From: Hyaloperonospora brassicae
Taxonomy: Eukaryota > Oomycota > Peronosporomycetes > Peronosporales > Peronosporaceae
DNA length: 64,000 nucleotides
Direction of reading: 5' to 3'
Assembly: GCA_947650285.1 (NCBI GenBank)
Contig: CANTFL010000123.1
Coordinates: 1 to 64,000, forward strand
The notes below the pieces were generated by a model that did no database searches, was not told the origin of the DNA, and saw only the letters and a program-made list of their open reading frames with translations. Shown here in pieces: positions 12,337 through 21,953 of this stretch (position 1 is its first letter; each line of letters opens with the position of its first letter). The position numbers and the translations under genes were made by a program.

Positions 12337-13081
12337 AAGAGGGGTTCTGATGTATGCAGTTCGCACCCATGCCAATGTAAGCCTTCCCGCCTGGGCACGT
12401 AGAGGGTGTATGGTACACACAAACGCACGCAAAAACACACTGGTCGATTCGTTTTATCTGACGGTAATTTTGAATTTATGTCGGTTAGTACGATGCCGAT
12501 GGAGTCACCAAGATAGAATTCAATGACACCATGTGGCTTGAGATCCGTAATGCGACACGGCGTCGGTCTTTTGTAGCACCAAACGTCTGCAGCTGGTGCA
12601 CGTATAGGTTGTCAATCTACGTCATCAGCTGGGAGAAAGGTGACGAGCGGGTTGTAAACGAAAGGTTCGATTTTGTTTGTTACTAAGTTAGCATCTGATC
12701 TTGATACCATTTCAATTCTTTCCTTCCATGTGCAGTCATGCTATAACAGATCTTACTTTACGCGCTAACCACGCATGGCTAATACATCTGTCGGATAACG
12801 TCATTTGCCATGTTCATCATTCCCCAATCACACGAAAAAGAGTCGTCCCAATGGTTGTCGTCCAACACAAGGTAGTGACGTGCGATTGCTTGGCATGCGC
12901 GCACGAATGTTATTCGGACCCGTGCTAATCAAATTGCGAGTTGTACATACTGGTATCACACAATACCTTCACATGTCAACCGTACTGGTAGCCATCCGCT
13001 TGCGCAGACCCACCACACGAGAAAGCAGGACGCCACACAATTATACTGCTGACAGCATAATCCCCTACGGCGGTGAACGCA

Positions 13082-13143
13082 GAGATCGGGTGCCCTGAAA
13101 TACCATGTTTGCAGTGACGTGATGTTCCGGAGCACCCGATCTC
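13082..13143. repeat. Foldback hairpin, copy 1
   Basis: Perfect 12-bp arms GAGATCGGGTGC and GCACCCGATCTC are separated by 38 nt. The paralogous site 59338-59398 has longer arms, so this copy has decayed in the inner part of the stem. It could be a small foldback element or a structured RNA. No coding sequence is associated. Confidence 0.7.
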
Positions 13144-13239
13144 CGCTTTTAGAGACGTGCAGAGGAAGTGCAGTCAACTGTCTGGACAAACTTAGAACGA
13201 TAGGAAAAAGGCATCGGTACTCACGAAATTGTGTAATGA

Positions 13240-13500
13240 TATTCCTCTTTCCTGAGCTTCCCTTTATTATCGTCAGCTGCGAACGTGTCTGTTGAGTCCT
13301 TGCTCAGCACCCGTTGCGGGCGTCTAGCATTGGTTGGTGGTTACAGTGGCGTAAAGTTTAGTCTGAATGAGCCAATGAGCAGTTCGTTGTCAACTGTTGT
13401 CGAATGTTAACTTCAAAGGTGAGTTTCCACAATATCACCCACTGAGACAAAATTGTCGTGACAACTAATCGCATTTTGCCGCATTTTACGCTCACCTACC
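13240..13500 (-). repeat. Probable ancient LTR remnant, copy 1
   Basis: Scattered blocks match the minus-strand form of the Gypsy LTRs in the same order and spacing: GCGGGCGTCTAGCATTGGTTGG, CCAATGAGCAG and CAATATCACCCA. The LTR of fragment E has the close equivalents GCACGCGTCTAGCAGTGATTGG and CCAATGAGTAG. Both copies of the duplication have it, so it would predate the duplication. Ends are not definable by eye. Confidence 0.45.
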
Positions 13501-14245
13501 AAGATAATTTTCGTATTTGACACCGTACTTGGATCTCAACGTTCTGTCACAAGCTCACCCTCTTACGGTTGGCAATACCACAGGGGCGCATGTCTCTCAA
13601 TGGGGCCACACTCGATCATACAGTTGTGCTCTGTCGGCACAACGACACTACGGATGCAGAGAAACCGAGTCGTTCATCAGGAGATGAGGTGATACCCGAA
13701 GGATTTGTTGACCAGTAAGATATGTGGTGCGTCGAGTACGAGCGTCGTCGCCTTCGGGGTGCGGAGAGATACATGCGTGGGTGCAAAGTATACGTCTGAC
13801 GCAATGCTTTGGGTTGTTTGACATCCACCTTCGAGTTTGTCACACCATGCGGTAGTCAACTTCAACCAGCAGGTCATTCGACACCGATGTTACTTAAGTG
13901 GATCATGACATTTCAGACGTCGTCACCCTCTTCAATGACGCCCTACGCCTGCTGCTACGTCTGCGACAACTACGTAGGCAACCAAGAGAGCCGTCGCCAA
14001 CGGTGCCCAGTGCCGGACAACCACCAGATTCGAACGGGGTACTGGCGTGGCAAACTAGGCTAAACCTAAATCAGACACTGTGCAACCAGTTAAAGGTTAA
14101 ATAGACACGTCTGCTTCTCTCTCTACTTCAGTGGCGCCCTATCGACCTATCTATTTCTCTCTCGCTGGTCAGTTTCAGCGCAAATCGTCGCAGTTTGACG
14201 CCGCACCAGATTCCTGGACAGCAACGACTCGAGGAATCGCTGATC

Positions 14246-16150
14246 ATTCCCAAATTTTCACGGTTCAGCTCAAGCCAGTCTTTTTTCCTTCGGGGCAGTC
14301 ACGTCGGAGGGAATCCTCCCCTTGGGGAGCCGACGTGGTCGAAGATCTGACGCGGGCACGCTGCACTCGCAGTCGCGGGTGTGGGCGTAGGAGACCGACG
14401 GGTCGCGCAAGCGGCCCTAGCAGGGGTGTTTTACGGACTGGAGGCGTACCCCGCGCCACGTGTCGCCGCTGCGGCGAGCGCACACTCCACGTCAAGGGGC
14501 CGCGCAAGCGGCTGAAGGGGGCCACCATCGCAGATGGTTGAGCTCCTCGGAGAGACATATGGCGGGTTGGCGTTCTCCACGCCACGCAGTCACTTCGGTG
14601 ATCGCACTCCACGTCGGGGGCCGCGCAAGCGGCTGAAGGGGGCCACCATCGCAGATGGTTGAGCTCCTCGGAGAGATAGACGGCGGGTTGGCGTTCTCCA
14701 CGCCACGCAGTCTCTTCGGTGATCGCACTCCACGTCGGGGGCCGCGCAAGCGGCTGAAGGGAGCCACCATCGCAGATGGTTGAGCTCCTCGGAGAGATAT
14801 ATGGCGGGGTGGCGTTCTCCACGCCACGCAGTCACTTCGGTGATCGCACTCCACGTCGGGGGCCGCGCAAGCGGCTGAAGGGAGCCACCATCGCAGATGG
14901 TTGAGCTCCTCGGAGAGATATATGGCGGGGTGGCGTTCTCCACGCCACGCAGTCACTTCGGTGATCGCACTCCACGTCGGGGGCCGCGCAAGCGGCTGAA
15001 GGGGGCCACCATCGCAGATGGTTGAGCTCCTCGGAGAGATATATGGCGGGGTGGCGTTCTCCACGCCACGCAGTCACTTCGGTGATCGCACTCCACGTCG
15101 GGGGCCGCGCAAGCGGCTGAAGGGAGCCACCATCGCAGATGGTTGAGCTCCTCGGAGAGATATATGGCGGGGTGGCGTTCTCCACGCCACGCAGTCACTT
15201 CGGTGATCGCACTCCACGTCGGGGGCCGCGCAAGCGGCTGAAGGGAGCCACCATCGCAGATGGTTGAGCTCCTCGGAGAGATATATGGCGGGGTGGCGTT
15301 CTCCACGCCACGCAGTCACTTCGGTGATCGCACTCCACGTCGGGGGGCCGCGCAAGCGGCTGAAGGGGGCCACCATCGCAGATGGTTGAGCTCCTCGGAG
15401 AGATAGACGGCGGGTTGGCGTTCTCCACGCCACGCAGTCACTTCGGTGATCGCACTCCACGTCGGGGGCCGCGCAAGCGGCTGAAGGGAGCCACCATCGC
15501 AGATGGTTGAGCTCCTCGGAGAGATATATGGCGGGGTGGCGTTCTCCACGCCACGCAGTCACTTCGGTGATCGCACTCCACGTCGGGGGCCGCGCAAGCG
15601 GCTGAAGGGAGCCACCATCGCAGATGGTTGAGCTCCTCGGAGAGATATATGGCGGGGTGGCGTTCTCCACGCCACGCAGTCACTTCGGTGATCGCACTCC
15701 ACGTCGGGGGCCGCGCAAGCGGCTGAAGGGAGCCACCATCGCAGATGGTTGAGCTCCTCGGAGAGACATATGGCGGGTTGGCGTTCTCCACGCCACGCAG
15801 TCACTTCGGTGTTCGCACTCCACGTCGGGGGCCGCGCAAGCGGTCCTAAAGGGGTTTGTTGCCTTATATGGCAGCATACCCGCGTTGTACGTGCTGCCGC
15901 TCCGGCGGTACGCATGTCCCCAGTCTACTTGGTCGCGCCAGCGGTCATGATTGACTCGTAGTTGGCTTCGGTAGGAGGGTCTCTGACCTCGTTGCCGTCG
16001 CCCCTGGCTCTACGGAGCCCTTTAGTTGTCGACCCGATACCCGGGCCGTACTTCTTGTCACACTTATCAGTCGTTAGTTATCATAATAATGGACGTACTT
16101 GACACCACCACCAGATTCCTGGACAGCAACGACTCGAGGAATCGCTGATC
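14246..16150. repeat. Satellite-bearing block 1 (large)
   Basis: This 1905-bp block begins ATTCCCAAATTTTCACGG and ends with the 21-bp direct repeat whose last bases are GAATCGCTGATC, which also precedes it. It holds 11 copies of a 121-bp minisatellite between non-repeated left (14246-14482) and right (15845-16150) parts. Block 2 is the same unit with 3 copies. The paralogous locus has only one CGACTCGAGGAATCGCTGATC (ending 60661) and no block, so both blocks are insertions or gains specific to copy 1. The mechanism is unknown. Confidence 0.85.
14483..15844. repeat. 121-bp minisatellite array, 11 copies
   Basis: The marker CCACCATCGCAGATGGTTGA recurs at a constant 121-bp step (one step is 122) from 14522 to 15733. 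Monomers differ by a few substitutions (for example AGACATATGG, AGATAGACGG and AGATATATGG). Each contains a small hairpin ACCATC-GCA-GATGGT. Because 121 is not a multiple of 3, minus-strand ORFs run through the array in shifting frames; these are by-products. The steady large monomer without variable spacers is not a CRISPR pattern. Confidence 0.95.
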
Positions 16151-17069
16151 ATTCCCAAATTTTCACGGTTCAGCTCAAGCCAGTCTTTTTCCTTCGGGGC
16201 AGTCACGTCGGAGGGAATCCTCCCCTTGGGGAGCCGACGTGGTCGAAGATCTGACGCGGGCACGCTGCACTCGCAGTCGCGGGTGTGGGCGTAGGAGACC
16301 GACGGGTCGCGCAAGCGGCCCTAGCAGGGGTGTTTTACGGACTGGAGGCGTACCCCGCGCCACGTGTCGCCGCTGCGGCGAGCGCACACTCCACGTCAAG
16401 GGGCCGCGCAAGCGGCTGAAGGGGGCCACCATCGCAGATGGTTGAGCTCCTCGGAGAGATATACGGCGGGTTGGCGTTCTCCACGCCACGCAGTCACTTC
16501 GGTGATCGCACTCCACGTCGGGGGCCGCGCAAGCGGCTGAAGGGGGCCACCATCGCAGATGGTTGAGCTCCTCGGAGAGATAGACGGCGGGTTGGCGTTC
16601 TCCACGCCACGCAGTCACTTCGGTGATCGCACTCCACGTCGGGGGCCGCGCAAGCGGCTGAAGGGGGCCACCATCGCAGATGGTTGAGCTCCTCGGAGAG
16701 ATATATGGCGGGTTGGCGTTCTCCACGCAACGCAGTCACTTCGGTGTTCGCACTCCACGTCGGGGGCCGCGCAAGCGGTCCTAAAGGGGTTTGTTGCCTT
16801 ATATGGCAGCATACCCGCGTTGTACGTGCTGCCGCTCCGGCGGTACGCATGTCCCCAGCCTACTTGGTCGCGCCACCGGTCATGATTGACTCGTAGTTGG
16901 CTTCGGTAGGAGGGTCTCTGACCTCGTTGCCGTCGCCCCTGGCTCTACGGAGCCCTTTAGTTGTCGACCCGATACCCGGGCCATACTTCTTGTCACACTT
17001 ATCAGTCGTTAGTTATCATAATAATGGACGTACTTGACACCACCACCACGACTCGAGGAATCGCTGATC
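16151..17069. repeat. Satellite-bearing block 2 (small)
   Basis: 919 bp, nearly identical to block 1 outside the array and carrying 3 satellite monomers instead of 11. It starts with the same ATTCCCAAATTTTCACGG, ends at the third CGACTCGAGGAATCGCTGATC, and lacks 17 bp (AGATTCCTGGACAGCAA) just before it. The size difference from block 1 is almost exactly eight monomers. Host sequence shared with copy 2 resumes immediately after. Confidence 0.85.
16386..16777. repeat. 121-bp minisatellite array, 3 copies
   Basis: Marker CCACCATCGCAGATGGTTGA occurs near 16426, 16547 and 16668, again at 121-bp spacing. Monomers belong to the same variants as in the first array. The flanks (GCGAGCGCACACTCCACGTC to the left, GCGGTCCTAAAGGGGTTTG to the right) are those of the larger array. 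Confidence 0.93.
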
Positions 17070-17647
17070 CTGGGTTGGGTCGAGTTCCACAAAAACATCC
17101 AGCGTGTGTGACACCATTTGCCGCGCACGACTTTGTGCCAGTGATGGCTGGTCGGTAGTAGCTGTGTCATCGAATGCACCAATCTATATGTCGCAATGTA
17201 GAGACCAAATATCATGGGCTACAATACAGGTGAGAGAGCTACATTCGGAGCGGCAATATTGACTTGGCCTCCGTAAGGAATGAGGAGCTGGCTACTTGCA
17301 TAAGAGACAGTTGCTCGAAATCTTTCTACAGCGTTCTCGCCCGAGCGAAGGATGCGCATAGCTGCACAGAAGCAGTATTCGGACAAAAGTTTCCCGCGGG
17401 CTTTCTGCGCTCACACTTATGTCCACTCACATTGGCGTAACATGATGGAACGACCATTTCAATGAGTGACCACGCGTCTGGTCGAAACGTCGCCAGGACA
17501 ATGACTGGCAGTGAGCGACCTGTTCTACAACCGCGACGCAGACCGTCTCGTTTGGACTCCTCGTGGTGTCGGCTGACGTGATGCAGGCTATCTGCGGCAG
17601 CAGCTGCATCGAAGCATTTCGTCTGGGTCGCTACCACGCCGCTTGAT

Positions 17648-17661
17648 TCATTATTCAATTT
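17648..17661 (+). promoter_or_regulatory. Inr+FPR-like core promoter of effector 1
   Basis: TCATTATTCAATTT matches the oomycete Inr plus flanking promoter region consensus (TCATTYYNCAWTTT) with one mismatch. It lies 50 bp upstream of the ATG at 17712, giving a short leader usual for oomycetes. It falls just after the upstream in-frame ATG (17643), which argues for the inner start. The same element is kept at 61853-61866. Confidence 0.75.
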
Positions 17662-17711
17662 GCGCACCACAAGCTCCTGTCCCACGTCGGCCATTCCTTC
17701 CTAGCTCTACC

Positions 17712-18233
17712 ATGCGGATCGCCTGCCTCCGTGCACTCTGCGTCAGTGCTGCACTGCTCTTCAGTGCGGTGTGCGCCGCGGACCTGCCCGGGACGAAGGT
17801 CTCGTCACCTGACGCTGCTGATCCCGAAAAAGCCCCATCTCAACGACTGTGGGTAGCCGAAGCTGCGGACAAAAACACGGGTGATGAGCGCATGATTGAT
17901 CCATCGAGAGCCTTGGATCTCGCGTTTGAATTTGCGAAAGGTATGGGCAAGCATGACATGAAGCACATACTAACGTCGACACACAACTCAAATGAGGTGG
18001 AAGGCATCGGGAATCAACTGGAGAACCTCTCTATCTCCGGATACATTTCTCCCGAAGCCGCCGCCCGTGCTAAACATGCTAAAGCTTTTAAGAACTTAGT
18101 GGAGGTTGGATACACTCCCCCGCTTTACGCAATAGAGCTGGTCTCACCCACAACCCATTTGACGGTCATATATAATCGAGAGGGTAGATACGTTTCCAGT
18201 ATTGTCGCTGATCCCAATGCACCGAAAGTGTAA
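17712..18233 (+). CDS. Secreted RXLR-type effector candidate 1 (QRLW/GDER variant)
   Basis: Predicted 173 residues. Residues 1-22 form a signal peptide with hydrophobic core (CVSAALLFSAVCA). QRLW at 44-47 stands where the RXLR motif is expected, and GDER at 57-60 is a dEER-type motif. This spacing is typical of oomycete effectors delivered into plant cells. The C-terminal part (FEFAKGMGKHDMKHIL, then a segment with IELVSPTTHLTVIY) matches no family I recognise. I chose the start at 17712 over the in-frame ATG at 17643 because the upstream ATG would lie before the core promoter and mask the signal peptide. The paralogue at 61911 has RRLR in the same place. The conserved tail remnant downstream (18236-18428) suggests an ancestral longer protein. 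Confidence 0.75.
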   Translation: MRIACLRALCVSAALLFSAVCAADLPGTKVSSPDAADPEKAPSQRLWVAEAADKNTGDERMIDPSRALDLAFEFAKGMGKHDMKHILTSTHNSNEVEGIGNQLENLSISGYISPEAAARAKHAKAFKNLVEVGYTPPLYAIELVSPTTHLTVIYNREGRYVSSIVADPNAPKV

Positions 18234-18235
18234 TT

Positions 18236-18428
18236 GGAATCGGCGACGAGTAGCCGTTCGGCATGTTCTTCGAGGATATTACAACTGCCGACGACATGTG
18301 CATGCTTCGGTCGGGATCGGTCACTCCTACCATTCGTTCTCCAGCGGAAGACCTTCCCAAGACGCCATATAGCCGACAACAGCGAGTACTTTGACAAGCC
18401 GGAAGGAGCTCCTGAGAAGAACCAGTAG
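18236..18428 (+). pseudogene. Decayed effector-gene tail, copy 1
   Basis: Downstream of the effector stop, fragments in different frames match the copy 2 tail: FGMFFED-ITTADD with an in-frame TAG just before it, then SEYFDKPEGAPEK in another frame, ending at 18428. The DNA aligns closely with 62500-62683. It looks like a former C-terminal coding region, now out of frame with the effector. What protein it belonged to is inferred only from position. Confidence 0.5.
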
Positions 18429-18876
18429 GCTAGCGTGTTAGTGACCACAAGACGTGAATGACTTGTGCTGTTCTTTGTTGTGCTAGTTCATACGATAGAG
18501 TACATGGTCTTGGCATGTTGTCTTCGCCTGCACTTTCATCGATTCTGCTTGTAACTGAAGCCCCGTGCATTGAGGCCATGGTACAGCGTGTCGCAGCTTC
18601 GACCTCCACAGGCATTCATCTCCCTTGAATTTGCCCACTCGACGGATGGAGTAGACATCGCATCGCTGGCGCGGAAAATAGGTCGTGCAAGCGCGCGTCA
18701 CTGCCGCGGCAAAGGCAAAATGAGTCAACCCTCGGAGATCCGTACTTGCCGTCGTGTACGAGCATTTGTCGAAAGTGACCCATGCTCGATTGTACTGTAG
18801 ATGGAAGCATCTCCTCGACGTGCACATCGAGGCACGCACAGCGTGGCTCGCTGTCTCCACAGGGCCGACCCGTTGC

Positions 18877-19185
18877 CTACAACCGCGACACATCATCCTC
18901 CGGCCCCGACACCTCAACCTTCTCGTCGTATCGCGACGCGTCCTGTCGTGCCGTCCCTTGCCGCTTCCAGTCCACCGCACGTGGTCTCTTCTTGTACTCC
19001 GTGCTTTTCGTGCGCGGACACAAGCGGCCGCTCGCCGTGCGCTGCTGATTTCGTCGGTGATTCTTTGTAGACCTCAGAGACGCTACCGCCACGTCTTGCG
19101 GCTCCATCATGAGACACGGGTCCATGCGCAACAGATGATGTTCCTCGTCCCATAACGTCTCGTCCTTGGTCGTGCGTGTAGCCAT
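18877..19185 (-). CDS. Hypothetical ORF, conserved start with copy 2
   Basis: A minus-strand frame starting MATRTTKDETLWDEEHHLLR is shared with 63465 in copy 2 for about 25 residues. After that copy 2 has extra DNA and the frames diverge. The residues are mostly charged and I recognise no domain or signal peptide. The conservation may reflect only recent duplication. Treat as weak. Confidence 0.2.
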   Translation of the reverse strand: MATRTTKDETLWDEEHHLLRMDPCLMMEPQDVAVASLRSTKNHRRNQQRTASGRLCPRTKSTEYKKRPRAVDWKRQGTARQDASRYDEKVEVSGPEDDVSRL

Positions 19186-19697
19186 GTGCTCGCCACCTCG
19201 TTGCTGCTCGCCTTCGGGCCTTTCAACACTGCGTGGACTCGAGAATTCATGCACCGGTCGATCGCTGCAGTTTTCCGTCGCTTCTGCTTCGTCGCCTTGT
19301 CACAGTGTGGACAGCTCTATCCGGATGGCTTCAGCTCTCACCCGATGAAAGGTCTGCGAGGGCCATTTCAACAAAGGCGAAGCTCCGAGAGCTCATTCCG
19401 ATCTCAACCCTCGACGTCAATCTCCTCTGGCTGCCTGCACGAACACGAGCTACACAAGCGCAAGCGTCTACCAGTCCTTCTGGTGTCGTCCTTCTGCCGT
19501 CCTTCTCCAGCTTCCGTCGGCCACGCCTGCGACGTCAGCTGGACCAAGTGAGTAGCCCACCGCTAGTACAACTGCTGGAAAACAGACACATCCTTGTTCG
19601 TTCTCGTTCGTCTCTTCACTGTCTGTGTCGTCCTCGTCTCAGACGTCCTCCTCGTTCTTTTTCTTGTGTGGTCGTCGTCCTGCGCACCGAGGCGCCG

Positions 19698-19754
19698 AGA
19701 CGCAAAGATGGCCGCTGATCCGTGGTCAGAGGATCGGCGGCCACCTTTGCGTCT
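19698..19754. repeat. Long near-perfect hairpin
   Basis: Two 24-nt arms (starting AGACGCAAAGATGGCCGC, ending GGCCACCTTTGCGTCT) pair at 22 of 24 positions around a 9-nt loop. The left arm recurs at 63973-63996 before the window ends. It could be the tip of a small inverted-repeat element or a structured transcript. There is no obvious target duplication. Confidence 0.7.
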
Positions 19755-20324
19755 GGTCTTTAGGCCACTTAACGCTGTTGCTCTCTCCAGCACGCTGTTC
19801 AACCGACCCCGGTGGCCGAGTAAAAAGGCACTGGCCCCGGGACACGGAGGTACGTGGTTCTACGCGTGTTCGTGCAGCGTGGCAGCGTTGGGGGCATGCA
19901 GTACTTGGCATGGCCAGCATTGAATCCAGCGAGTCACGATTTGCCACAGGGCCCAATCTCCACTTACGGGTGGCGAAGCACCCGCCTAAGCGCCGACGCC
20001 CGCCACGAGAAGGGCCGATACGATACGATGCGAGCAATGGGTTGCGACGAGGCACTCATTGGTACGCTGAGTGCATAATGGCTTTGCGCTGCTTTTCCCT
20101 CGTGCAAACGGAGTTGAAGTTATGCTGATCAGCTCATCGAACTGACGCTGGGAATCGGACCTGTGTGTGTTTAGCCGCTCTCACTCGTTCGTGGTGAAAC
20201 GCTGAGGGGTTTGTCTCGTTACTCGCGGTGTGGCATGAGGAGGTACTGCTGTTCCCGCACGATGTGTCTATCGACCAAAAACTTTTGTACTACTGTGCGT
20301 TGTTGGACAAGTGAACGCTATAAA
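19755..20324. other. Intergenic stretch before element B
   Basis: Only short ORFs with no recognisable motif. No repeats shared with the rest of the window are seen. The last five bases (ATAAA) border the 5' LTR of element B and are not repeated after its 3' LTR. Confidence 0.5.
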
Positions 20325-20715
20325 TGTAACGGGGCAGCCTGTTACATGGAATTGTCACTTTAAGAAAAGTGACAATAAAGAATATGAAGTTGAATATTCT
20401 TTGTACAATATCACCAAAGTGGTGATATTGAAGGGTCGACCAAAGCGTCCGCTCATTGGTTGATATCTTGATGATATCAACCCACCAATCGCCGCAAGAC
20501 GCGCGTAATGAGTGGTGACGAGACGTCACCATACACTCAGTTATATTAGTATAGTTAAGCTAAGTCAAACAGAGAGACAGTAGTTAAAGACTTAATTATA
20601 TTAATATAACAGTTCTGCTTTTACCTTACCGACGCTCTCTCGCTTGCCTTGTGTACGTCTGTCGGGGCACTCGATACCCTTGCGTTAAGTTCACGCAAGG
20701 GTGTGCCCCGTTACA
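20325..20715 (+). repeat. 5' LTR of element B
   Basis: 391 bp, TGTAACGGGGCA at the start and TGCCCCGTTACA at the end, which are 12-bp inverted repeats of each other. It is nearly identical to 29984-30373 of element C, differing for example by CTCGATACC for CCGATACC near the end. Internal hairpins include GTCACTTT/AAAGTGAC and CAATATCACC/GGTGATATTG. Confidence 0.95.
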
Positions 20716-20733
20716 CCTGGTAGCACTTTGTAG
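20716..20733 (+). other. Primer binding site of element B
   Basis: Directly after the LTR come two spacer bases and TGGTAGCACTTTG. TGGTAGC complements a tRNA ending GCTACCA, as initiator-Met tRNAs do. The same site follows the 5' LTR of A and C; in D it is mutated (CCTATAGGCACTTTG). Confidence 0.6.
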
Positions 20734-20759
20734 TCCTTCCAAGGACCACAACATCCAAC

Positions 20760-21900
20760 ATGAACATGGTGGATGAAGAAGATACCTTTCACGCCACGCG
20801 TGAAGGTTTTACCCATTTGAGTGACATCGAATGGTGTGCGATAGAACGAATGAGTTCTACCGTAGGCGAACTCACCATTAGCGCCATGTTGGAGTCTCTA
20901 GACAGAGACCAACAGCATGCCGCTATAGCCAAGTTCATTCAGAATGAACTTGTCGCCGAAAGGGGAGAAAGTAGCCTTGCTTCACCAGCAAGGCTCTCAA
21001 CAGGCCGAGTAGTTGAGAGAACTCGGTGCTCAACAGACAGAGCTGTTGAGATAGCAGCAATTCCATGCTGCTGTGGGCGGGACGGCGCATGCGCGTCGTC
21101 CCGAAGTCATGAAAGTTGACATCTCCAAGTACAGTGGAGTCCCGGAGGACTCCCTGTTACTGTGGTTTTCGAAATCGACAGAGCCTTAAGGGCTCGTCGC
21201 GTCGAAGATGAGCAAATGAAACTAAACTTACTTGGCAGGACATGCCAAAGCTTGGTCCCTGGGGTTCGAGAGTAGCGACCCACATGTGCTTAGGTCGCTA
21301 GATGACTTCAAGTCCCGGCTCAGACAAACGTTTGAGCTGCCACGGGCTGAGTTCAGGGCTCGTTCAGAGCTCCTGAAACTCAAGCAGGGTAAGCGTGATG
21401 TGCACGCTTACGCACAACATATACGACTCCTTGCGAGTAGTATAAATGCTAACCCAGTACATGAACACACGTTGGTTACGGTGTTCATGCAAGGGCTCGC
21501 AGAAGGGCCCGTCAGGAGCCACCTGTTCCGCCTTGAGCTGAATACGCTGGAAGATGCGATATCAGCCGCGGAACAGGAAGACTTTAGCATGAGACAGGCT
21601 CATGCTAGCTCAAACTCTTATCGTCCACCGAGACGACAAGAGATCGGAGGTCCAGAACCAATGGACCTCTGCTATGTTGAGAGCGAGAGACCTCGCTCTT
21701 CAAACAACAACCGATTGCAGAGGTGCAATCGCTGTCAGAAGTTAGGGCACTACGCATACGAGTGTAGAGCTCCACGCCCAGTACCAAACAGTACTGAGCG
21801 AAATGGACGACCATTTGCCAGAAAGGGCAATAGGCGTGGGTCCAGCACTGTTGCGGTTCCGCAACAGCGAGACGGACCATCAAAAAATGGTCGGGGTTAG
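20760..21900 (+). pseudogene. Gag of element B, broken
   Basis: The N-terminus begins MNMVDEEDTFHATREGFTHL, followed by a Gln-rich helix region, the KVDISKYSGVPEDSLLLW block, the capsid core (SLDDFKSRLRQTFELPRAEF) and a CCHC knuckle near 21724-21765. Lesions are one extra G near 20965, a TAG in the helix region (shared with C), a TAG before QQFHAAV (shared with C and D) and a single-base loss near 21165. The +1 frame change before AGHAKAW is common to all copies. Confidence 0.88.
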
Positions 21901-21953
21901 TAGGGGCGGAGCACTCTACTGATCCATCAACCTCAAGAGAATTTGCAAATCTC

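Larger units (their letters stand above)
12337..14245. repeat. Segmental duplication copy 1, middle part
   Basis: This continues the host segment interrupted by element A and aligns with 50541-50640 plus 58659-60661. Shared marks are ATGCAGTT-GCACCCATG, GGGCACGTAG, AGTACGATGCCGATG, AACGTCTGCAGCTGGTGCACG and, near its end, ACTAGGCTAAACCTAAATCA. ORFs here are short and their frames are not kept between the two copies, so I call none. It contains a foldback hairpin (13082-13143) and what looks like an ancient LTR remnant (about 13240-13500). Confidence 0.85.
17070..19754 (+). repeat. Segmental duplication copy 1, effector-bearing part
   Basis: Aligns with 60662-64000 of the window in the same orientation, apart from insertions. 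Shared stretches include GCGTGTGTGACACCATTTGC, AGCTACATTCGGAGCGGCAA, the whole effector promoter and signal-peptide region, GAGTACTTTGACAAGCC, and ACAGATGATGTTCCTCGTCC. The copy 2 match runs off the window end at a position equivalent to about 19722, so the right boundary of the duplication is not seen. Apart from the effector and a low-confidence minus ORF I recognise no gene. Confidence 0.88.

Noticed and set aside
14483..15844. Repeated minus-strand ORFs starting MENATPPYISPRSSTICDGG
   Set aside because: They arise from the 121-bp satellite, shift frame every monomer and have no independent support as a protein.
14483..16777. Possible CRISPR array
   Set aside because: The whole 121-bp monomer is repeated with no variable spacers, and the context is eukaryotic.
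17643..17711. Upstream in-frame ATG as the start of effector 1
   Set aside because: It lies before the core promoter and would place 23 non-signal residues ahead of the signal peptide; the same holds for 61848 in copy 2.
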